Below, one piece after another: positions 6,988 to 16,174 of a DNA stretch of 25,516 bases. The translations under genes and the position numbers were made by a program. The DNA is from Actinomycetota bacterium (GTDB lineage Bacteria; Actinomycetota; Actinomycetes; S36-B12; UBA5976): the NCBI GenBank assembly GCA_009923375.1, contig RFTO01000003.1, positions 1-25,516 on the forward strand. Direction: 5' to 3'. Numbering within the stretch: the stretch's first letter is position 1; each line of letters opens with the position of its first letter. A model generated the notes under the pieces. That model made no database searches. It worked only from the letters and a program-made list of their open reading frames with translations, and had not been told where the DNA came from.

Positions 6988-9900
6988 ATGCCAGACCTGT
7001 CAACCTTGCGCATTGCCGTCGATAGTCGCGATGTTGTCAACGCGACTTCGAACCTGCAAGGCATGGGTCGGGCTGCCGATAGCACTGAAAGCGCACTTCA
7101 AGGACTAGGCCAAGCGGCTGACAGCGCCGAAAATGCGCTTCAGGGTGTCGGCACAGCAGCCGACAGCGCCGAAAGCGCACTGGGTGGCGTCGGTGGTGCC
7201 ACGGCACGCACCAGCGCAGGTCTGGCGTCGATGCGGGGCTTTGCCCGGCAGGCGAACGAAGCCATGGCCGCAGGCACCACAGCAGCCGCTGCAATGGGGG
7301 CCAGCCACGGCCTTGCTGCCCATCATGTCACGAACCTTGCGTTTCAGGTGCAGGATTTGGGTGTCCAGCTTGCCGGTGGCGCGAACCCGATGGTGGCGTT
7401 CATACAACAGGGGTCGCAGGTCAGTGGCATCATGATGCAAGCTGGCATGGGCGTCGGCAGCTTCAGCACGGCCATTGCGTCAATGCTGGGGCTGGTGAAG
7501 GTGTCGTCGAGCGCGGCGGCAGACGGTGCGCTGGCTGTCGCCAGTGCGCAGCAGGCGCAGATCGCATCTGCCGCACGCGCAGCGCAAGCCAGCATGGCCG
7601 CTGCTGAAACCGAAGTTGTTCTGGCCACTGCGAACGCTGAAGTGGCTATGACTGCGCAAGCATCTGCCGCAGCGCAAACCCGTCTGGCAGCAGCCAGCGC
7701 ACGCCTTGCTGTCACGCAGACCGAAGCTGTCGTCAGTGCGCAAGTTCTGGCCGTTGCAGAAGCTGAAGTCGCTGTCGCTGCCACCGCAGCAGCGGCTGCC
7801 ACGACCGTCGCGCTGGCACCGCTGGCGATCATTCTGGCTGGTGTCGCAGCGGCTGCGCTTGCTGTCTATGCGGCCTTTAAGCTGTTCCAGTCATCGGTCG
7901 CCAGCACTGGCGAAGTGCAGAAATATGCCGACAGCCTTGGCCTGACCAAGAAGGAAATGAAGGGGCTGAAGGATGTTCATGTCACCTTCGGCGACACACT
8001 TTCTGGCGTCTGGAAGACGATCAGCGATGGCCTTGGGCTGGAACAGGTCTGGAAGTCGATCAGCGACTTTGCGGTCAATGCGTTTAAGTTCATCCTTGAT
8101 GCGGCCATGAAGGCCACGGCTGGCATCTATGCTGGCTTCTTGGGAACCTATGACGCGATCAAGATCGTCTGGAACAACCTGCCTGCCGTGCTGGGCGATG
8201 TGTTTGTGCAGATGGCGAACAAGTCGATCAGCGCAGTTGAAAGCCTGATCAATGCCGTGATCGGTGGCATCAATTTCGTGGCCGCTAAGGCAAACGGCAT
8301 CATGCAAGAAATGGGCATCGCGTTCCAGTTTGCTGAAGTGCAGACCGTCAAGCTGAACCGACTGGCCAATGAAAACGCGGGCGCGGCTGCGCAGGTGACT
8401 GCGCAGGTCTTCGACGCCTATGCCAGCCGCTATCAGGAAGCCCTGTCTGGTATGGAAGCCATCGGCATTCAGATCAGGCAGAACATCCTTGACGCCACCA
8501 AGGCACGGCTTCTGGCGCAGGCAAACGAAATCAAGGACAAGCGCGGCGCAGGGCCAAAGCCCGGTCAAAGCGATGCAGCGAAGGAACTGGAACGCCAGAC
8601 GAAGGCTGCAAATGACTTTATCGACGCCACCATCAAGCAGGCTCAAACGCTTGGCATGACCGCGATCCAGTTGAAGGAATATGAAATCAGGGCAGCGGCT
8701 GCGGCTGCACCGACCGAAGAACTGAAGAACCGGATCATCGAAGTCGGCGCTGCGCTGATTGAAGGCATGAAGGCGCAGAACCTGAATGACTTCATCAAGA
8801 ATGTCATCGCGCCACTGGAATTTGAAAACAGCCTGCTGGACATGAATGCCCGGCAGCGTGCGGTCGCGACTGCTGAACGCGCCATGGAAACTGCGGAAAT
8901 TGAGCGCGGGTCTGACGCATGGAACCGCCATCTGGCCGCAGTCAACGCTGCGCAGGATGGTGTGAAGACCTATCAAGACGCCTTCCTTGCCATGAAGGGC
9001 GACATTGACCTTGCGGGCGTCTTTGGTGATGCTGGCAAGGCCATGGGTGGCCTGTTGAATAGCTTCGACAAGCTGATCGAACGCCAAGAAGCCTATTCCA
9101 AGGCTGTGCTTGAAGCCAATGGCGACACCAAGAAGCTGCAAGCGATCCAAGCGCAGCAGACCCGCCTGCAACTGAACAACTATGGCAACATGGCTGGCGC
9201 GGCAAAGGGCTTCTTCAAGGAAGGCACCGCTGGCTATAAGGCGCTGGACACTGCCGAAAAGGTGTTCAGGGCTGCCGAACTGGCGCTGGCGATCAAGAAT
9301 GCTGCCGTGAAGATGGGCCTGTTCGGTGCTGTCGCATCCACCAAGGTGGCGACAGATGGCGTCATGGCTGCCAGTGACACTTCGCGGTCGCTGGTGGAAA
9401 TGGCCAACAGCGCCAAGACGACCGCAGTGAAGGGTGTTGAAGCAGTCATCAACGCGATCAGGTCGATGCCTTTCCCGCTGAACATCGCTGCTGGTGTGGC
9501 GACCGCTGCTGCCGTCGTGGCATTCGGTGGGGCCATCGCTGGCGCATTCAGCGGCGGTCAGAAGCAGGCACCGACGAACACCGGCACCGGCACGGTCTTC
9601 GGCGACAATGCCAAGCAGTCTGAAAGCATCCAGAAAAGCATCGAACTGCTGGCGCAGGTGGACACGCTGACCATGCGTTATTCGGCGCAGATGGCTGCCA
9701 GCCTGCGCAACATCGAAGGAAACATCGGTGGCCTGACGAACCTTGTGCTGCGCACGAACGGCATGGCTGGGTCAGCGGCAGGAATTCAGGAAGGCACGAA
9801 GGTCACTGGTGCGCTTGGCGTGCTGACCGGGGCCATGAACAAGGTGTCGAACGCACTGGGAAGCACCACCGGCAGTGGCATCGCTGCTGGCATCGGCTTT

Positions 9901-12261
9901 GCGATTGGTGGGCCTATCGGCGCGGCCATCGGCTTCATCGGTTCGAAACTGCTTGGCGCTGTCGGCAGCATCATCGGCAGCGTGGTCAAGGCACTGTTCG
10001 GCACCAAGACCAGCATCGTCGGTCAGGGCATCACTGGCGCATCGCAGTCGCTGGGCGGGATCGTGGACAACGGCTTCCAAGGCCAATACTACACGGACAT
10101 TCAGAAGAAGAAGAAGTTCTTCGGCATCACGACCGGCACCAGCTATTCGACGCAGACCACGCCTGCCGATGCGGAACTGAACCGCCAGTTCAGCCTGATC
10201 TTCAAGGGCTTCTATGACGCGATCAGCGCGGCTGCCGTTCCGCTTGGCCTGTCGCTGACCGATGTTGAAAACCGCCTGAACGGCTTCGTGGTCAACATCG
10301 GCAAGATCGACCTGAAGGGTCTGACCGGCGATCAGATCAATGAAAAGCTGACCGCAGTCTTCGGCGCGGCAGCCGACAGCATTGCACGCGCAGCAATCCC
10401 CGGTCTGGATGTATTCCAGAAGGTCGGCGAAGGCTATTTCGAAACTGTCGTCAGGGTCGCCAGTGGCATCGAACAAGCTGGCGTGCTGTTGCAGCAGCTT
10501 GGCGTCACCTCCATCGCTTATACTGATATTCTAAACACGCAGGGCGATGTGGCGGCTGAAATTGTGCGCCAGTCGATCTTGGTGAACGAAGCCAGTCTTG
10601 GCGTGGCCGGTGGCTTCGCGGAAATTGTGCAGAACGCCAGCGGAAGTGCGCAGGAACTGGTCGATCTGGTCAAGCAGCTTCGTGAACTGCAAGGGATGCT
10701 TGTCGTCACCGGCAAGGCAGCCATCGACCTAACCACCTATATGATCCTTGGCGCTGGTGGCGCTGATGCGCTGGCGGCTGGCCTGCAAGCATTCTATGAC
10801 AGCGTGCTGACTGACGCTGAACGAAGCAACATGGCGCTGACGAACCTTGCCAAGCAGTTCGGCAACCTTGGCCAAGCCTTCCCGACGACACTGGCTGGCT
10901 TCGCGGCCCTGATCGCATCCATCGACACCACGACATCGGCTGGCCAGCAGCTTTATGGGTCGCTGATCGCGCTGACGCCTGCCTTCGTCGATGTGATCGA
11001 CGCGGCCAATGCGGCACGCGATGCGGCGGCGCAGGCTGAAACCAGTGCAATCGACAATCTGCGCAGCGCAGTGGATGGCCTGAACAGCGATGTGGCCAAG
11101 GCCGAAGCTGCGCTGGCGACCGCTGTCGCTGCTGCTGCCAAGAAGCAGCAGGATGCAGCCAAGGCCGTGCTTCAGACGCAACTGGACGGCCTGAAGGAGC
11201 AGCAGAAAGCTGCCACGGCTGCCGTCAACCAGTTCGACGCACTGGGCAAGTCGATGCGGTCGTTCAGCGACAACATCATGCCACTGACTGAAGGCGGCGC
11301 TGGACTGGCTGCACTTCAACAGCAATTCGCATCGGTGGCCACGCGGGCGCAGCTTGGTGACACGCAGGCCATGGGTGATCTGCCGGGCATCGGCAAGTCG
11401 CTGGTCGATGCGACCATGGCGAACGCTTCAGATCGCACTTCGATGATCATCGCGCTAGCTGCCATCAAGACGCAGACAGATGCAGCCATTGGAACTGCCG
11501 ACCGTCAGAAGACCATCGCTGAACAGCAGCTTGAAGCCCTGAACACGCAGATCACTGGCGTGACCGATCAGATCGCGGCCATTGGTGCTACGACTGAAGC
11601 GGTGCTGTCGGTGGCTGATGCGCAGGCGGCACTTGATGCAGCACGCGCTGCCCGCGAAAATGCCCTGATGGAAATCAACCGGGCTGGTTTTGCCGGTCTG
11701 CTGGATGTTGGCACGCAGAGCAATGCGCAACTGGTCACGATTGCCATCGCAGCCATCAAGCAGGCGCAGGCGCAGCAAGTCGCAGCCGATGCAGCTTCTG
11801 CTGCCGCTGTCGTGGCCGCACAACAGGCGGCTGCTGATGCGGCGGCTGCTGCTGCCGCTGCTGCCGCGCAGGCTGCCGCAGAAGCTGCGGCTGCCGCTGC
11901 TGCCGCTGCTGCTGCTGCCGCGACAGCGGCAACGGTGGACTATGCCAACATTGCAGCATGGATGAAGGCCAATGGCTACAGCATCCCCGGCTTTGCTTCT
12001 GGCGGCGACTTCGGTGGCGGTCTTCGGATCGTCGGCGAGAACGGGCCAGAATTGCAGGCCACTGGGCCATCGCGCATTTACAACGCCAATCAGACCGCTG
12101 CCATGCTGCAAGGCGGTGAAACCGCTGACGAAATCAAGTCACTGCGCAGTGAACTGAAATATGCTATGTTCACGATTGCAAAGAACACCGGCAAGACCGC
12201 TGATCAGCTTGGCCGCTGGGATGGTGACGGACTGCCTGAAACTAGGACTGTCGCTGCATGA
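6988..12261 (+). CDS. Tape measure protein
   Basis: A 1757-residue protein, by far the longest gene. It sets tail length and is ejected with the DNA. It begins with 14-residue repeats (~23-71). The conserved N-terminal block of lambda-H-like tape measures follows at ~112-171 (NLAFQVQDLGVQLAGGANPM, FIQQGSQVSG). Next is an Ala-rich coiled coil, then a membrane segment (~271-300, LAPLAIILAGVAAAALAVYA). Further hydrophobic Gly/Ala segments are at ~828-855 and ~962-998, suited to membrane passage. Long coiled coils with runs of alanine lie at ~1590-1650, and the C-terminal FASGGDFGGGLRIVGENGPE motif is typical. ATG has GGAG 10 bases upstream. At about 0.15 nm per residue, as in lambda, a tail of roughly 260 nm is expected. 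Confidence 0.93.
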   Translation: MPDLSTLRIAVDSRDVVNATSNLQGMGRAADSTESALQGLGQAADSAENALQGVGTAADSAESALGGVGGATARTSAGLASMRGFARQANEAMAAGTTAAAAMGASHGLAAHHVTNLAFQVQDLGVQLAGGANPMVAFIQQGSQVSGIMMQAGMGVGSFSTAIASMLGLVKVSSSAAADGALAVASAQQAQIASAARAAQASMAAAETEVVLATANAEVAMTAQASAAAQTRLAAASARLAVTQTEAVVSAQVLAVAEAEVAVAATAAAAATTVALAPLAIILAGVAAAALAVYAAFKLFQSSVASTGEVQKYADSLGLTKKEMKGLKDVHVTFGDTLSGVWKTISDGLGLEQVWKSISDFAVNAFKFILDAAMKATAGIYAGFLGTYDAIKIVWNNLPAVLGDVFVQMANKSISAVESLINAVIGGINFVAAKANGIMQEMGIAFQFAEVQTVKLNRLANENAGAAAQVTAQVFDAYASRYQEALSGMEAIGIQIRQNILDATKARLLAQANEIKDKRGAGPKPGQSDAAKELERQTKAANDFIDATIKQAQTLGMTAIQLKEYEIRAAAAAAPTEELKNRIIEVGAALIEGMKAQNLNDFIKNVIAPLEFENSLLDMNARQRAVATAERAMETAEIERGSDAWNRHLAAVNAAQDGVKTYQDAFLAMKGDIDLAGVFGDAGKAMGGLLNSFDKLIERQEAYSKAVLEANGDTKKLQAIQAQQTRLQLNNYGNMAGAAKGFFKEGTAGYKALDTAEKVFRAAELALAIKNAAVKMGLFGAVASTKVATDGVMAASDTSRSLVEMANSAKTTAVKGVEAVINAIRSMPFPLNIAAGVATAAAVVAFGGAIAGAFSGGQKQAPTNTGTGTVFGDNAKQSESIQKSIELLAQVDTLTMRYSAQMAASLRNIEGNIGGLTNLVLRTNGMAGSAAGIQEGTKVTGALGVLTGAMNKVSNALGSTTGSGIAAGIGFAIGGPIGAAIGFIGSKLLGAVGSIIGSVVKALFGTKTSIVGQGITGASQSLGGIVDNGFQGQYYTDIQKKKKFFGITTGTSYSTQTTPADAELNRQFSLIFKGFYDAISAAAVPLGLSLTDVENRLNGFVVNIGKIDLKGLTGDQINEKLTAVFGAAADSIARAAIPGLDVFQKVGEGYFETVVRVASGIEQAGVLLQQLGVTSIAYTDILNTQGDVAAEIVRQSILVNEASLGVAGGFAEIVQNASGSAQELVDLVKQLRELQGMLVVTGKAAIDLTTYMILGAGGADALAAGLQAFYDSVLTDAERSNMALTNLAKQFGNLGQAFPTTLAGFAALIASIDTTTSAGQQLYGSLIALTPAFVDVIDAANAARDAAAQAETSAIDNLRSAVDGLNSDVAKAEAALATAVAAAAKKQQDAAKAVLQTQLDGLKEQQKAATAAVNQFDALGKSMRSFSDNIMPLTEGGAGLAALQQQFASVATRAQLGDTQAMGDLPGIGKSLVDATMANASDRTSMIIALAAIKTQTDAAIGTADRQKTIAEQQLEALNTQITGVTDQIAAIGATTEAVLSVADAQAALDAARAARENALMEINRAGFAGLLDVGTQSNAQLVTIAIAAIKQAQAQQVAADAASAAAVVAAQQAAADAAAAAAAAAAQAAAEAAAAAAAAAAAAATAATVDYANIAAWMKANGYSIPGFASGGDFGGGLRIVGENGPELQATGPSRIYNANQTAAMLQGGETADEIKSLRSELKYAMFTIAKNTGKTADQLGRWDGDGLPETRTVAA
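7054..7200 (+). repeat. 42-bp tandem repeats at the start of the tape measure gene
   Basis: Three full units (7054-7095, 7096-7137, 7138-7179) and half a fourth encode LQGxGxAADSxExA, a 14-residue, two-heptad unit. The units differ at many third positions, so the repeat is old and kept at the protein level. In-frame gain or loss of a unit would change the ruler by about 2 nm. Confidence 0.8.
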
Positions 12262-13838
12262 GGATCATCACGCCAATCAATGTGACCGGGCCGACCACGT
12301 TCACGCGGGCTGGAACGGCCACCTATACGACAAAGGCCGGGCTGCTGGCCACGGCTGCGGCTGGTGAACTGCGGCCCTATTATCTGGCGACTGAAACGCA
12401 TTTGATGGGTGTCTTGATCGAAGCGGCAGGCACGAACCTTGCCCTGCAATCAGAAGACTTCACCAGTGCAAGCTGGGCGAAAACCAACGTCACACCAACT
12501 GCCAACACAACCACCGATCCAAAAGGCACCACCACCGCTGACACGCTAAATGCGACCGTGGCCGATGGTGTCGCATCACAGACGATCACATTCACCGGAA
12601 ACGCAGACAAGGCAATTTCGATCTGGCTTGATGCAGGAACGGCTGCCGCCACGCATATCATCCTGCAAGACACCACCGCCAGTGCAGTGCGTCTGCGGGC
12701 GAATGTGGCATGGGCGGCAGGCGTTCCAACGGTGACAATGGTCACTGGCACCATGGTGCTGCTGGAAACCTTTGCCAGCGGCCTTTATCGCTTGCAGATG
12801 ACCGCCACTGGCGTGATCGCAGCCAACACGAATTCACTGCGCATCTATCCAGCCGGGCTTGGCACTGCTGCCACCGGCACCGTGATCGCATGGGGTGCGC
12901 AGGCTGAAAACGTCAGCAAGCCCACCAGCTACATTGCCACCACGACGGCTGCTGCATCCCGCGTGGCTGACGCAATGACCGGCACCGGGCTGGCCTTTTC
13001 AAATGTGCCTGAAACTGATTATCCGCAATGGTCGGCTGGCACCTATACGCTGGGAACGCGCAGGCTTTACCTGCTGAAAGTCTATGAAGTGATCGTCGCC
13101 AGCACGACCGACAACCCGGCGACTGGCGCAGCACTTGCAACGCCTTCATGGCTGCTGATCGGCAGCGAGAACCGTTATAAGATGTTTGACCAGACCATCA
13201 GCACGCAGACTGCGCAGGCGACCAGCATCGAAGCTGCGGTCACGCCGGGTGGGATCGTCAATGCGGTGGCCTTCTTCGGCTTGTCTGGAAATAAGGTGAC
13301 GGTCACAGTCGATGACCTGTCTGAAGGCATTGTCTATGACACGACAAAATCGCTTCAGGATTACACTTCGATCATCGACTGGTATGCTTATTTCTTTGAC
13401 GACATCGTGCAGCGCAGTGACATCGTGTTTCTTGACCTGCCAAGCTACGGCAGCGCCACGCTGGGCTTCACTATTGAAGGCGTGGCCGCAGAATGCGGTG
13501 AAGTTGTCTTCGGTCGCCAGAAAATCCTTGGCGTCAGCAACTATGGCACCAGCATCAGCATTCAGGACTATTCGATCAAGTCGCGTGATGCCTTTGGCAA
13601 CACGATCATCACACAGCGAGCCTTCAGCAAGCGGGCCGACTATGATGTGACCGTCGAAACCGCTGCCGTTTCCGCTGTCCAGCAGGCGCTGGCAGCAATC
13701 CGCACCACGCCGACCGTGTTCGTCGGCGAAGAAGCAAAGGCTGAAACTATCGTTTATGGCTTCTATCGAGCCTTCAATATAGTATTGGCAAACCCATCGG
13801 TGTCTGACTGCACCGTCGAAGTGGAAGGACTTGTTTAA
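12258..13838 (+). CDS. Lectin-like virion / tail tip protein
   Basis: A 526-residue protein overlapping the tape measure stop by ATGA. The N-terminal ~225 residues contain LIEAAGTNLALQSEDFTSA, SWAKTNVTPTANTTTDPKGT and WGAQAENVSKPTSYI. These are typical of the jelly-roll (concanavalin/LamG-like) domain frequent in phage head spikes and tail proteins, which may bind sugars. Residues ~280-526 form another beta-rich domain (LLIGSENRYKMFDQTISTQT, IIDWYAYFFDDIVQRSDIV, LGFTIEGVAAECGEVVFG, IVYGFYRAFNIVLANP) seen as a unit in many phage proteins of unknown role. Such proteins are thought to decorate the tail and contact the host surface. No enzyme motif is visible. Confidence 0.68.
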   Translation: MRIITPINVTGPTTFTRAGTATYTTKAGLLATAAAGELRPYYLATETHLMGVLIEAAGTNLALQSEDFTSASWAKTNVTPTANTTTDPKGTTTADTLNATVADGVASQTITFTGNADKAISIWLDAGTAAATHIILQDTTASAVRLRANVAWAAGVPTVTMVTGTMVLLETFASGLYRLQMTATGVIAANTNSLRIYPAGLGTAATGTVIAWGAQAENVSKPTSYIATTTAAASRVADAMTGTGLAFSNVPETDYPQWSAGTYTLGTRRLYLLKVYEVIVASTTDNPATGAALATPSWLLIGSENRYKMFDQTISTQTAQATSIEAAVTPGGIVNAVAFFGLSGNKVTVTVDDLSEGIVYDTTKSLQDYTSIIDWYAYFFDDIVQRSDIVFLDLPSYGSATLGFTIEGVAAECGEVVFGRQKILGVSNYGTSISIQDYSIKSRDAFGNTIITQRAFSKRADYDVTVETAAVSAVQQALAAIRTTPTVFVGEEAKAETIVYGFYRAFNIVLANPSVSDCTVEVEGLV

Positions 13839-15757
13839 TGCCAGCACCAACAATCACAGCATTGCCGACGCCACCGTCGCGATCTGACGATCCAGAAACC
13901 TTTGCCACCAAGGCTGATGCCTTCTTGGGTGCCTTCCCGCTGTTCCGCACTGAAGCGAACGCGCAGGCTTCCTACAATGACGGTGTGGCCACGGCAGTGA
14001 CCACCAGCCAGACGGCTGCGGCTACCAGTGCCACCAACGCAGCCAGCAGCGCCACGGCAGCCGCAGGCAGCGCCACGACAGCATCTGGACACGCCAGCAC
14101 GGCCAGCACGCAGGCCACGAACGCTGCGGCCAGCGCAACCGCTGCCGCTGCCAGTTATGACAGCTTTGATGACCGCTATCTGGGGCCGAAAGCAACCAAC
14201 CCGACGCTAGACAATGACGGCAACGCGCTGCTGACTGGTGCGCTTTACTGGAACACTGCTGTTCCTGAAATGCGGGTCTATACTGGCACCGTCTGGCAAA
14301 CCACCTATGCGCCGGTTTCTGGCTATGCGCCGCTGGCCGATCCAGCCTTCACCGGCACGCCAACAGCGCCGACCGCGACAGTCGATGCGAACACCACGCA
14401 GATCGCGACCACGGCATATGTGATCGGGCAGGCCAACAGCACCGCTGGCACCATCGCCATGAACGGCACGCAGGCGGCTGGCACTTCGGTCAAGTTCGCA
14501 CGCGCTGATCACGTTCACCCATCTGACACCAGCCGCGCACCGCTGGCATCGCCGACCTTCACTGGCGTTCCTGCGGCACCGACCGCAGCGGTGGACACGA
14601 ACACGACACAACTGGCCACCACGGCCTATGTGATTGCGCAGGGCTATCTGAAGTCGGCGACTGCTAACACGACCTATGCGCCACTGGCTTCACCGGGGCT
14701 GACCGGCACACCAACATCAACCACGGCTGCCGCTGATACAAACACCACGCAGATTGCGACCACGGCCTATGTGATTGCGCAGGCATCGGCTGTCACGCCT
14801 GCCGCACTTGGCACGGCTGCGGTCGGCACTTCGCTGCGCTATGCCCGCGCAGATCACGTTCACCTGCTGCCGACACTGGCCACGCTGGGCGCTGCCGCTT
14901 CTGGCGCGAACACCGACATCACTTCGCTGGCGCAAAGCGCAGCCATCGCGGTCAGTGGCACCATCGGCATCAACAGCATCGGTTATCGTGGCGTGCCGCA
15001 GAATTCACAATCGGCAGCTTACACGCTGGCGCTGGTGGACAGTGGCAAGCACGTTCTGAACACGACTGGCGGCTTTATCATTCCAGCGAATGCCACAATC
15101 GCATTCCCCATCGGGGCGGCGGTGTCGATCTATAACAACAGTGACACGGCACAGGCGGTCAATATCGTGTCTGGTTCGACTGACATCCTGCGCACACCGA
15201 ACACCGCTGGCAACGTGGTGACGCAGGCCAGCTTCACGGCGACCTTCAGCGGCACCGTGATGTCGGTCAGCGCGATGACATCTGGAACGCTTGCAGTTGG
15301 CCAATCTGTTTCAACGGCTGGCGGCACATTTACGATCAGCACACTGGGAACAGGCACAGGTGGCACTGGCACCTATAACATGAGCGGCAGCTATACGAAC
15401 GCCACAGCTACCAGCTACACGGCCACAAGGGTGATCCCTGCGACCGTGACTGGTCAGGTGGCGGTGGTCACTGGTTCGATTGCCACAACATCATTGAACG
15501 TCACAGCAGTGACCAGTGGCACCATTTCGCCGGGTCAGACCATCAGCGGCACTGGCGTCACGGCTGGAACGAAAATTCTAGGCCAAGTCAGCGGCACCGC
15601 TGGCGGCATTGGCATCTATACGGTCAGCGTTTCACAGACTGTGGCCAGCACGACGGTGACTGCCGCCATCGCCACAAAGTCACTGGCTGCACGCGCACTG
15701 GCAACCTTCTTGAAGGTGGCGGCGACTGAATGGATTTATATCGGCGGGCTGTCCTGA
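13838..15757 (+). CDS. Tail fibre protein with repeat shaft
   Basis: A 639-residue protein whose ATG shares a base with the previous TAA. Order: an N-terminal attachment part (~1-45); an Ala/Ser/Thr coiled coil (~48-108); a small domain with YLGPKATNPTLDNDGNAL and GALYWNTAVPEMRVYTGTVW common in fibre proteins; and three shaft repeats of the form YAPLAxPxFTGTPTAPTA with NTTQIATTAYVIxQ (from ~163 to ~315). GTSVKFARADHVHP and GTSLRYARADHVH are two histidine-bearing motifs, the HxH type that can bind metal in trimeric fibres. The C-terminal domain is split by two inserted beta repeats and ends in ARALATFLKVAATEWIYIGG. It most likely forms a trimer and determines host binding. Confidence 0.85.
   Translation: MPAPTITALPTPPSRSDDPETFATKADAFLGAFPLFRTEANAQASYNDGVATAVTTSQTAAATSATNAASSATAAAGSATTASGHASTASTQATNAAASATAAAASYDSFDDRYLGPKATNPTLDNDGNALLTGALYWNTAVPEMRVYTGTVWQTTYAPVSGYAPLADPAFTGTPTAPTATVDANTTQIATTAYVIGQANSTAGTIAMNGTQAAGTSVKFARADHVHPSDTSRAPLASPTFTGVPAAPTAAVDTNTTQLATTAYVIAQGYLKSATANTTYAPLASPGLTGTPTSTTAAADTNTTQIATTAYVIAQASAVTPAALGTAAVGTSLRYARADHVHLLPTLATLGAAASGANTDITSLAQSAAIAVSGTIGINSIGYRGVPQNSQSAAYTLALVDSGKHVLNTTGGFIIPANATIAFPIGAAVSIYNNSDTAQAVNIVSGSTDILRTPNTAGNVVTQASFTATFSGTVMSVSAMTSGTLAVGQSVSTAGGTFTISTLGTGTGGTGTYNMSGSYTNATATSYTATRVIPATVTGQVAVVTGSIATTSLNVTAVTSGTISPGQTISGTGVTAGTKILGQVSGTAGGIGIYTVSVSQTVASTTVTAAIATKSLAARALATFLKVAATEWIYIGGLS
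14324..14782 (+). repeat. Three tail-fibre shaft repeats
   Basis: Copies start near 14324, 14534 and 14681. Each runs about 105-110 bases to GTGATxGxGCAG and encodes the FTG(T/V)P...NTTQ(I/L)ATTAYVI unit. The first two are followed or separated by AxGTSxxxARADHVH blocks. DNA identity is high in the last 45 bases of each unit, so recombination between copies is possible. Confidence 0.75.
15224..15675 (+). repeat. Two inserted beta-domain repeats in the fibre C-terminus
   Basis: Two diverged units of ~75 residues (about 15224-15450 and 15451-15675) share the plan T/G-S-(I/F)-x...VTAVTSGT(I/L)xxGQ(T/S)(I/V)S...GT...GGxGxY(T/N)(V/M)S. They separate DILRTPNTAGNVVT from KSLAARALATFLKVAATEW, two pieces that read as one domain when joined. 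Confidence 0.6.
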
Positions 15758-16164
15758 TGTCTGGCATTCAGCAAATGCTGCTTGGCGGCGGCGGTGATAG
15801 TGAAATCGTGACCGTGGCGACATGGAACATCGGTGGATATGGAAACTATTATGGCTTCAATCAGGGGCTTGGCAACGGCAGTTCAAATGATGGTTTCTTC
15901 ACACCGCTTGGTGGCGCACCAATCACCATGCTTTTTAATGGTGGGCTTGGAACCTATGCTGTCAATTTTCAGGTGACTGGCGAATTTGCAAACGCTGGCT
16001 TTGAAAGTATGACCATTACAAATGCGGCTGGTGGCGTGACCACGTTATATCGAAATGATGCAACATATTCATCTGGTTCTGGGTCAACAGCATGGCAGTG
16101 GGTCAGCCCATTAAATGCAGAATTTGGCGCTGCCGGAACTATCGCAACTGTCGTCTTTAGCTAA
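15757..16164 (+). CDS. Small Gly-rich tail-tip protein, unknown
   Basis: A 135-residue protein. ATG 15757 shares a base with the fibre gene stop and gives MSGIQQMLLGGGG, an N-terminus often seen in small phage tail proteins. An upstream in-frame ATG at 15730 would overlap the fibre gene and is less likely. The remainder is Gly/Asn/aromatic-rich and beta-like (WNIGGYGNYYGFNQGLGNG, YAVNFQVTGEFANAGFESMT), typical of adhesin-like or fibre-associated proteins. The base composition (more A/T than neighbours) suggests a recently acquired or fast-changing gene. I do not recognise the family. Confidence 0.62.
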   Translation: MSGIQQMLLGGGGDSEIVTVATWNIGGYGNYYGFNQGLGNGSSNDGFFTPLGGAPITMLFNGGLGTYAVNFQVTGEFANAGFESMTITNAAGGVTTLYRNDATYSSGSGSTAWQWVSPLNAEFGAAGTIATVVFS

Positions 16165-16174
16165 GGGAACCGCT

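Noticed and set aside
7891..9171. 426-codon open frame on the minus strand inside the tape measure gene
   Set aside because: It mirrors a GC-biased coding gene; the product is Arg/Leu/Gln/His-rich without domains and lacks a ribosome site. A codon-bias shadow.
9772..10476. 234-codon minus-strand frame in the tape measure gene
   Set aside because: Lies opposite well supported coding sequence, no start signal, composition of a shadow frame.
14324..14782. CRISPR-like array
   Set aside because: The repeats are in-frame fibre protein units with related, not unique, spacers and no palindromic repeat core.
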